Assembly (NCBI RefSeq): GCF_041296385.1
Contig: NC_091014.1
Coordinates: forward strand, 63,992,578-64,056,577
Direction: 5' to 3'
DNA length: 64,000 nucleotides
Origin: Aphelocoma coerulescens
Lineage: Eukaryota; Chordata; Aves; Passeriformes; Corvidae
A program made the position numbers and the translations under genes. This document shows, one piece after another, positions 57,313 through 64,000 of the stretch; positions within the stretch are counted from its first letter, which is position 1; every line of letters begins with the position of its first letter. The notes beneath the pieces were generated by a model that was not told where the DNA came from, did not search any database, and saw only the letters and a list, made by a program, of their open reading frames with translations.

Positions 57313-58057
57313 TGTGTCTATTTTGCCCTTATCACCCTGGAGTCTCTCAGCATTGAATGCTTTCCAAATTCCACCCTCCTGCTGAGTAGTTTGATTTCTG
57401 AGTATTTTCTCCCAGATGTTTGAGAATCTTATTTTTGCTGAACAGTATTTCCAGCTCCCTCTGTACTGTCTGTCCATCCCCACCACTGTGCAGTTGTATA
57501 ATATGCCAACATTTTGATCTTCTTACTCATGTCAGCTAGCAATTACTTGCAGGAGTTTCAGCAGCTCAATCTGTCTCTCCATTTCCATTCTGTACTGTAA
57601 GAGCCTTGTAGTACTGTTTATCCTCCCCCCCCCACCTCTTTATAGATACAGATAAAACTGATTTTAACAACAGTCCAACTCTGACCTCTATCAGACTCCT
57701 GTACACTCTCAGACCTACCCCTTGCACAGCAACTTTCAGTCCCCTCTACATATCTGGCTCCCCAGCTAGGCTGAATTTAGCTTTCACATTTCATTTCAAG
57801 GCTCTGCCTCTCCTGCATCTTTGTTCATTAATTAAGTGAACAGGCTTGGACAGGTTTATCTAAAAGGCTGAGGCTTTGAAATTTGTCCTTCTATTATGAG
57901 TTTTGCATGATTTTAAAGCTCACAGGTGAGGATTTCTTTGGGATTTGTCAAGGAGAAATAGGCCCACACAGCGTTTCCTATAGCTAGCCAAAATGCAGAG
58001 GGACTGGTTTTATGGGTACATATTCTCATTGCAAGAGGCAGTAAGACAGAGGGAGTG
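57313..58057. other. Non-coding stretch, nothing recognised
   Basis: No exon or named repeat. A poly-C run lies at 57625-57634. Confidence 0.4.
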
Positions 58058-58478
58058 TTCACAGAATCACAGAATCATTTAGGCTGGAAAAGATCTCCCA
58101 AGATCATCGAGTCCAACCTGTGACCAATCACCACCATGTCAACCAGACCAGAGCACTGAGTCTTGAATGCCTCCAGGGATGGTGACTCCACCACCCACTG
58201 GGCAGCCTGTTCCAATGCTCAGAAACCCTTTCAGTGAAGAAAATATCCAGCCTGAATCTCCCCTGGCACAGCTTGAAACCATTTCCCCTTGTCCTGTCCC
58301 TTGCTCCCTAGGAGCAGAGCCCGACCCACCCTTGGCTGCACCCTCCTGTCAGGAAGCTGTGGAGAGCAAGCTGGTCCCCCCTGGGCCTCCTTTCTCCAGG
58401 CTGAACCCCCCCAGCTCATGTTCAAGCAGCTGTTGTTGAGAACCCCCAGGTCCTTTTCATCTGAGACAGAGTTCTAGG
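58058..58478 (-). mobile_element. CR1 LINE 3' fragment (older subfamily)
   Basis: Reverse tail TCACAGAATCACAGAATCAT, then GGCTGGAAAAGATCTCCCAA, ACCATTTCCCCTTGTCCTGT, CTCCAGGCTGAACCCCCCCA and ACCCCCAGGTCCTTTTC. Minus orientation. The last blocks reach further 5' than most copies here. Confidence 0.92.
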
Positions 58479-58843
58479 ATGGGTATCCATGGGATGGATA
58501 AGTTTGCAGTGCAACTGCACCTCCCCAGCAAATACACACATCCACGCTTGCTTCACTCCGTGACGAAGAAGCAAAACTGCATTGCCATCCCAGAGGATGC
58601 TCTGGGATAACAGCAGGACACAGCTGATTGCAGCCGGGTGTGATGGAAGCTCAAGCTCAGCCCTTTCGATAAGGTCTTCCATCCCTGCAGGAGTTGTTCG
58701 TCCGCTGCTCTGCCCCTGGACTGGAAGCACACAAAGCAGTGTCCGGCTGGCTGAGGCTGTGGCAGAACTCAGGGAGCAGGGACGGTGCCGGTTCCCGTCG
58801 TTCGTGCGGACGCTGCGGGAGGCAGTGCCCGGCGGGACGGTAC

Positions 58844-58860
58844 CCAGCAGAGGGCAGCGG
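58844..58860 (+). promoter_or_regulatory. Strong CTCF-type motif
   Basis: CCAGCAGAGGGCAGCGG fits the CTCF core (CCASYAGRKGGCRS) at every constrained position. It sits in a GC-rich, CpG-containing patch of about 150 bp (58775-58900) in AT-rich surroundings, a usual setting for an insulator-type site. Confidence 0.6.
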
Positions 58861-59068
58861 TGCCCGCGCTACCGCAGCCGCCCTACCCGTGCCTTTCCCC
58901 CACACTAACCCCCCCCAAAAAACACCCTGCATTGCCTCTAGGCTGGCAAACAGCCCACACGTGTAAACCTGCTCTCCTTCCCTTTGCAGCTGTAATCTCG
59001 ACCACCCAAGCATCGACATCTGCCAGCGCTTGCTGACCACCAGCTGGGGTCATGGCTCATGGCTGTAC

Positions 59069-59197
59069 AATCACAACATCACGGAATGGCCTGGTTTAGA
59101 AGGGACCTTAGAGATCATCTCATTCCAATCCCCTGCCGTGGGCAGGGACACCTTCTGCTAGACCAAGTTGCTCAGAGTCCCATCCAACCTGGCTTAA
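59069..59197 (-). mobile_element. CR1 LINE 3' end, short
   Basis: AATCACAACATCACGGAATG, GGTTTAGAAGGGACCTTAGA, then TAGACCAAGTTGCTCAGAGT and CCCATCCAACCTGGC. Minus orientation. Confidence 0.92.
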
Positions 59198-59649
59198 GTC
59201 CTCCTGTCACTTGAACAGCCAAGTGTAAGAAAGCTCTAGGATGGAGGAAGATACAGTGGGAGTACTTCTAAATGCTATCCCCCCGTTCTGGGAAAATTTG
59301 TTTTCTCAGGGAAAAAAATAAAACTGTGACCTAGTGGTTAATTTACATGCAGAGGAGTCAGGAGTCAATTTTTATGTGGTTTGAACCGGTTCATTCATAT
59401 CTAATTAAAACAGTAAGGGGAGGACGGCTCATTTTATGCTCAGTTAATCAAAAGACTGCAAAAGCTACTTCTTTTCCTCTGGGGATATTGATAACTGTGG
59501 GATTCAGCCCTGTTGAATTAGGTTGGTTAAACTGTTCCTCTCCAAAATCCCTGAAGCTTAAATCCACTTGAAGTCTTATTCCAACCCTGAAATACATCTG
59601 ATGCCAGCCCTCAAACCCATCTATATTTTGGCATGTTATAGATGACTGT
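59198..59649. other. Non-coding stretch between two CR1 copies
   Basis: Nothing recognised. A plus frame at 59347-59571 lacks domain content. Confidence 0.4.
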
Positions 59650-59887
59650 CCCTGCCTGGGTTAGAAGGGACCTTATAGATCATCCAGTTCCCACCCCGCT
59701 ACCATGAGCAGGGACACCTCCCATTATCCCAGGTTGCTGCAAGCCCCATCCAGCCTGGCCTTGGACACTGCCAGGGATGGGGCAGCCACAGCTTCTCTGG
59801 GCAACCTGTGCCAGGGTCTCCCCACCCTCACAGGGAACAATTTTTTCCTAATATCTAATCTAAACCCACTCTCTGTCAGTTTGAAAT
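59650..59887 (-). mobile_element. CR1 LINE 3' fragment
   Basis: GGTTAGAAGGGACCTTATAG, CCTTGGACACTGCCAGGGAT, TTCTCTGGGCAACCTGTGCC and AATATCTAATCTAAACCCAC. Minus orientation. The usual tandem tail is missing at the low-coordinate end. Confidence 0.93.
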
Positions 59888-60284
59888 AGACATATCAATA
59901 CATATCAATATTGGGATATTCAGAACTTGGCTAGAGAAGACTCTGAAAAAAATTTTTGAGACAGAAATTAGCTCATCTCTAAGTGGGGATTTGGACTTCA
60001 CAGATGTCTGTGAACCTCAGTTATTCTGTCACTTTCTGAATTTATGGCTCAGACCCTACTATTCAGGTGTATGCTAGATATTCCATGCAGGAAGGAGGTG
60101 GTGAGAAGCACCTTCAGCCCTTCCCACTCTTTCTGCCCAGTCTCCTCGGGCTCACAGTGCAGCCAAGTAAGCACTGAAATCCACTTCCCTGTTAAACAGC
60201 TCTGCCTTTTGTGATCCTCTTCCAGGACAGGGAACTCAAGGTGCTCCTTCATAAAATACTGACATGTTGCTACTGTTATTCTCC

Positions 60285-60351
60285 TAGGGCTGGACTTGAT
60301 GATCCTTGTGAGTCCCTTCCAACTGAGGATATTCTATGTTTCTATGATTCT
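60285..60351 (+). repeat. CR1 LINE tail fragment
   Basis: CTAGGGCTGGACTTGATGAT, GTCCCTTCCAACTGAGGATA and TTTCTATGATTCT. Plus orientation, only the last 65 bp. Confidence 0.88.
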
Positions 60352-62384
60352 AGTTGGATGGGAACCATATGTCATGTTGTAAATGAGGATCTTGGAGTGC
60401 TTCTACAAATCTTCAAGAATGAGTTGTCTTGCCAGACAGGCCAGCAGCAATTTCCTATTGACAGAAGCAAAAAAAAAAATCAAGATCTTAGGGTCTTATA
60501 ATGACAAATTGTCATTTCCTATAACCTATAACACAGAACAATAAATCCTTAATTGCTGGTAAAACTTTGTCTTCAGAAAGATAAAAAAACCCCAACTTTA
60601 AAGGTGCCCAACTTGTCTGTTTCTTCTAATGATACCATCTGGGCTTATAAAGGGGATTTTCCTTCCCTATAAAACTGACCTCACTTATAAAGACAATCAC
60701 ATGCAAAGCAGCAGAAGTGATCAGTAGACCAAAGTAAACTGATTAACTGAACTGATGAAAAACGGGCTCTACATTTCACTGTATTTTCTTAAAAGCTGCT
60801 TGTCACAAGCATATGCCAACAGCTTAGTAGAAATAGTTACAGAATCACAGGACCTCCTTCTGCTTTCCCATCAGAGCAATTCTGAAGTAATTCCACTGAA
60901 GTGAGCAGAGTTACACTGATGTGAGATCACAATCAGTCAGAAATGGAAAATTCCTAATAGCTTATCCAGTTCATAACCCTAGGGCCAGGGTACAGTTATT
61001 CCTTGCACTAAAACCGCATTTAATTCTTCTAAATATGAATAGTGGAAAATGGTGCTTGGGAGGTGTTTTGGTCACTTGGTGGGGTTTCTTTAATTCCTCA
61101 TCCAATTTCTCTTCTTGGGAAAATCTTTGTTTTTGACTGAAAGCCAAAACCTTAGCTACATTGCCCAATAAATGAAATATGGAACAAAGTGGATATGCCA
61201 CGTTATGAGAGTGTAATTCTGGGTGCCTCATGTGCCCGTCCTCCACCCTGTGCTGGTTGTGCATTCTCATTAGGCTGGTGACACATGGAGGCTTTAGACA
61301 ACTGAATGTAAAGACAAAGCAATAGGGCAATGCCAGACACATTGGGGTGTCACCTCCAGGGCTCTCCAGCAGAATTCCTTGTGTGTAGCATTGGGTTAAC
61401 CCATGGCACAGCATCTATCCTTTTGTCAGAAGCATTTATGCTTTCCAGTGAAATGTCTAAACATTCTGTAGCAGGAAGATCTTCCTCGGTGGATCCACTC
61501 TTCTGTGAGATCTGCTCTGTTCGAAACAGCTTTTCCTGCCAAAGAACAATTTCAATAGAAACATTTTAATCAGACCTCGTGGTAAAGAAGTTTCAAACAA
61601 AAAATAAACTCTTTTTTTTTTTAATCCTAGTAATACCTAATTATATCTATTTGATTGTTTTGAGGCACAAGAGCATTGCTGATGCGTCTGACACAGGAAC
61701 ATTGAATTTGGAGAATGTCCCTTTACTCTCTCCTTGCTTGCTTAGCACCAGAGGTGTTTCCCAAGAGCCATTTCTGTAGAGGCACCTGGGGCATCCCATG
61801 GTTGGTGTGCATTGCTTCCCTCATGTAGAGGGGTCCATACTAGCTGCTCTGGAAAAAGCTTAGATGCTAAACAAGGTTTCAAAAATAAGTTTTTATGAAC
61901 GAACCATTTGTCTTCCACCTTTAAAAGCTGGGGTCTAAAAGCAATCTGCTGAAGCGTGAGATAAATGTGACAGTAAATCACACAAGCCACTAAGCAGAGT
62001 CTGATACCATTTCCCTGTGAACGAAAAGCAGTAAGAAATCTCACAGCTGCTGTTCCTGCCCTTCAGCAACTTTTAATTTTTATTGATTGACATGACACCT
62101 ACGCGTCACATCATCCACAAGAGGCATCAGGTCTGTTTCAGGAAAGGCAAATTATTTGGTATTGTCAACAGCTGGCAGAGGCCACCAGGAACTGCTTCTT
62201 CATTCATTTGTTTTTCTCAGACACCTATAAAGAGCTGTCATCACATATCAAACGAAGCAAGTATCAGGCAGCATGTGTGTCTCAATGCTGGCACACAGCC
62301 TCCATCGCTGGGAGGCATGAACTGAGGCATGTCAGCCATGGCAAGTGAGCAAAGCGGGGACAAAGTGAGTCCTGGGGCAGTTTG
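60352..62384. other. Non-coding stretch
   Basis: No exon recognised. The segment about 60880-60930 (AATTCCACTGAAGTGAGCAG and AGTTACACTGATGTGAGAT) resembles an old amniote repeat. A poly-T run lies at 61612-61622. Confidence 0.4.
61880..62250. promoter_or_regulatory. Candidate conserved non-coding element
   Basis: Repeat-free sequence with a PBX/MEIS-type TTGATTGACATG (near 62081-62092), homeobox-type TTTTAATTTTTATTG and a CRE-like ACGCGTCAC. Judged by motifs and composition only. Confidence 0.3.
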
Positions 62385-62874
62385 GGGCACCTCAATATAA
62401 GAAAAATATAAAGTTATTAGAGAGTGTCCAAGAGAGGGCTACAAAGAGGCTGAAGGGTCTGGAGGTGAAGCTACACAAGGAGCAGCTGAAGGCACTTGGT
62501 CTGTTCAGCTGGAGAAGAGGAGACTGAGGTCAGAGCTCACAGCAGTTCTGCAGCTTCCTTACAAGGGAAGAGGAGGGGCAGGCCCTGATCTCTGCTCTGT
62601 GTGACCAGGGACAGGACCTGAGGGAATGGATGGAGCTATGTCAGGGGAGGGGTAGGGTAGATATGAAGAAAAAGTTCTTCTCCTAGAGGATAGTGGGGTA
62701 CTGAATAGACTCCTCCAGGAATGGTCACAGCCCCAAGGCTGCCAGAGCTCCAGGAACGCTTGGACATGGTTCTCAGGCACAGGGTGGGATTGTTGGGGTG
62801 TCTGTACAGGATCAGGAGTAGGACTGAATGATCCTTGAGAGTCCCTTCCAGTTATGGATATTCTGTGATTCTAA
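62385..62874 (+). mobile_element. CR1 LINE 3' fragment, distinct subfamily
   Basis: About 490 bp in plus orientation: GAGTGTCCAAGAGAGGGCTA, GAAGGGTCTGGAGGTGAAGC, GGAATGGTCACAGCCCCAAG, TCTCAGGCACAGGGTGGGAT and GAGAGTCCCTTCCAGTTATG with a TTCTGTGATTCT end. It differs throughout from the TGCCCAGAGAAGCTGTGGC type that dominates the window. Confidence 0.93.
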
Positions 62875-64000
62875 AGTGAGTTCAAGCAAAATTTTTTCAG
62901 AGTTGGTTGCCTTCAAAAATCACTGTTGCTGTGGATGGAACAGCAAGAGGACATGGTGAAGAGTTTGGACCATCTGGGACCAGGTACTCTGCCTCAGGAG
63001 AAGCCATCTGTGCTGAAGGCTGTTGCCTCAGTGAGGCTAATACTTGCACTTCACTGTGAACTGATGTGCAAAAGGACTTTGCATGATGAAATCAAGAGCT
63101 ACCCCCTTGTGTTATTTGCCCTGAGATAAACTGCGATGTGAGACACGTGATGCTCTCTTTACCTATGCAGATTCCTGATTAACAGTTGTGGAAGTACTGC
63201 CATGTGTGAGCAGGATGACCAGGATATCCCTTGATATGCATAAAAGAGGCATATGAAAAAAAGTTTTGCAATGTGTGTGCAAGCCATTTTGGCCAATATT
63301 AAAGCCAAAAAGCCACATGAAATACTGCATCTCCTCACTGATGCATTGTGCTGCAGTAGTGAAGAATGAAGCATTTCACTGGGGTAACAGGGAGCTGGAG
63401 GTGAGTGAAATACATTTTCCACACTGGAACGTGGTCAAGACAGTGGGTAAATGCCACTGCTGCTGAGGAAGGACCTCAGGCATTTCTGAAGCCATCACTG
63501 GTTGGGAGTTTGGTTTCTCAGTTGTGTCCCAAACCCAGCAGCTTGAGCAGCACAGTCCCCCTTAGCACCCCTTGACTCAGCCCTGACTCAGAGGGAAGAA
63601 TTCTGCCCACTGAGTCACCAGCCCAGCCTCCTCCAGCTCTGCCTCCTTCTTCTGGTGATCCACTCAAGCCCAAACCTGCGCAGCAGATGGGAGCTGACAG
63701 GGCTGAGCCCCGAGCAGGATGGATGGCACAGAACAAAGCCTTGGCAGTGCCAACACATCCAGGTGACCCACAAGAGAGCTGTGTTTAGGGGGTCTGCTGT
63801 GGGATTTATGGGATGGATACCATGCTCACCTCAAGGAGAGCTCACTCTGGATGTTCACTCTGCTCTCTGGGGCCTCCACAAACATGGCCTGTGTGCTTTG
63901 GACAGATTGCTGAGCCCAAGCTCATGCCCTGCAAGGGCAGGACTGAAGAGCCTGAGGAATGTTACTGTCTCCCACCCACCTCTGGAAATGTCTGAGCTTC
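62875..64000. other. Non-coding stretch to window end
   Basis: No exon, CR1 or LTR recognised. The last 500 bp are somewhat richer in GC. Short frames at 62926-63129 and 63518-63736 lack domains. Confidence 0.4.

Noticed and set aside
58570..58600. Minus-strand MAMQ start resembling the RAD51 N-terminus
   Set aside because: Only four residues agree and the frame stops shortly after, so it is coincidence and not the missing exon 2.

Overview
The window looks like bird nuclear DNA, probably from a songbird. The main evidence is the many CR1 LINE 3' ends: at least 18 pieces, several ending in the typical tandem ATTCTATGATTCT-type tail. Several solo or partial retroviral LTRs of avian type are also present, with sparse exons and AT-rich spacers. 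The songbird assignment rests on LTR types remembered rather than searched, so it is tentative. No complete, intact protein-coding gene was found. Most long open frames are CR1 sequence or chance frames in GC-rich islands.

Region 1 (about 1-12.6 kb) is the interesting part. It is bounded by two large CpG islands (about 0.8-1.97 kb and 11.1-12.57 kb), both built partly from inverted GC-rich modules. Between them, on the minus strand, lies a non-processed, intron-containing copy of RAD51. Exons 3, 4 (start), 5, 6 and the last coding exon are recognisable in the right order, with good splice sites. Exon 3 and the last exon each carry about ten amino-acid changes, in a protein that is almost invariant among vertebrates. 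Exon 6 has a frameshift and an 18-nt deletion, exon 4 appears frameshifted, and exons 7-9 and the coding start were not found. It is best read as a decayed or rapidly evolving RAD51 duplicate. On the plus strand, about 1 kb beyond RAD51 exon 3, two degenerate exons of an EPS8-family gene (EPS8L2-like) occur. Fragments of two unrelated genes on opposite strands, separated by a CR1 and an LTR, suggest a mosaic segment assembled by duplication. The right-hand CpG island holds eight YY1-type motifs, three CACGTG sites and an inverted repeat with arms of about 160 bp.

Region 2 (about 12.6-24.5 kb) holds a purine-rich minisatellite, a decayed gammaretrovirus-like pol fragment, two minus-strand LTRs and a CR1 whose 5' part is inverted in the manner of twin priming.

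Region 3 (about 24.5-64 kb) is AT-rich, gene-poor DNA with scattered CR1 pieces. One CR1 is split by a complete solo LTR with a clean 6-bp target duplication. A few stretches look like conserved non-coding elements, and there is a strong CTCF-type motif near 58.85 kb. No tRNA, rRNA or CRISPR feature was found. All family assignments were made by eye from remembered sequences, and no alignment was run.
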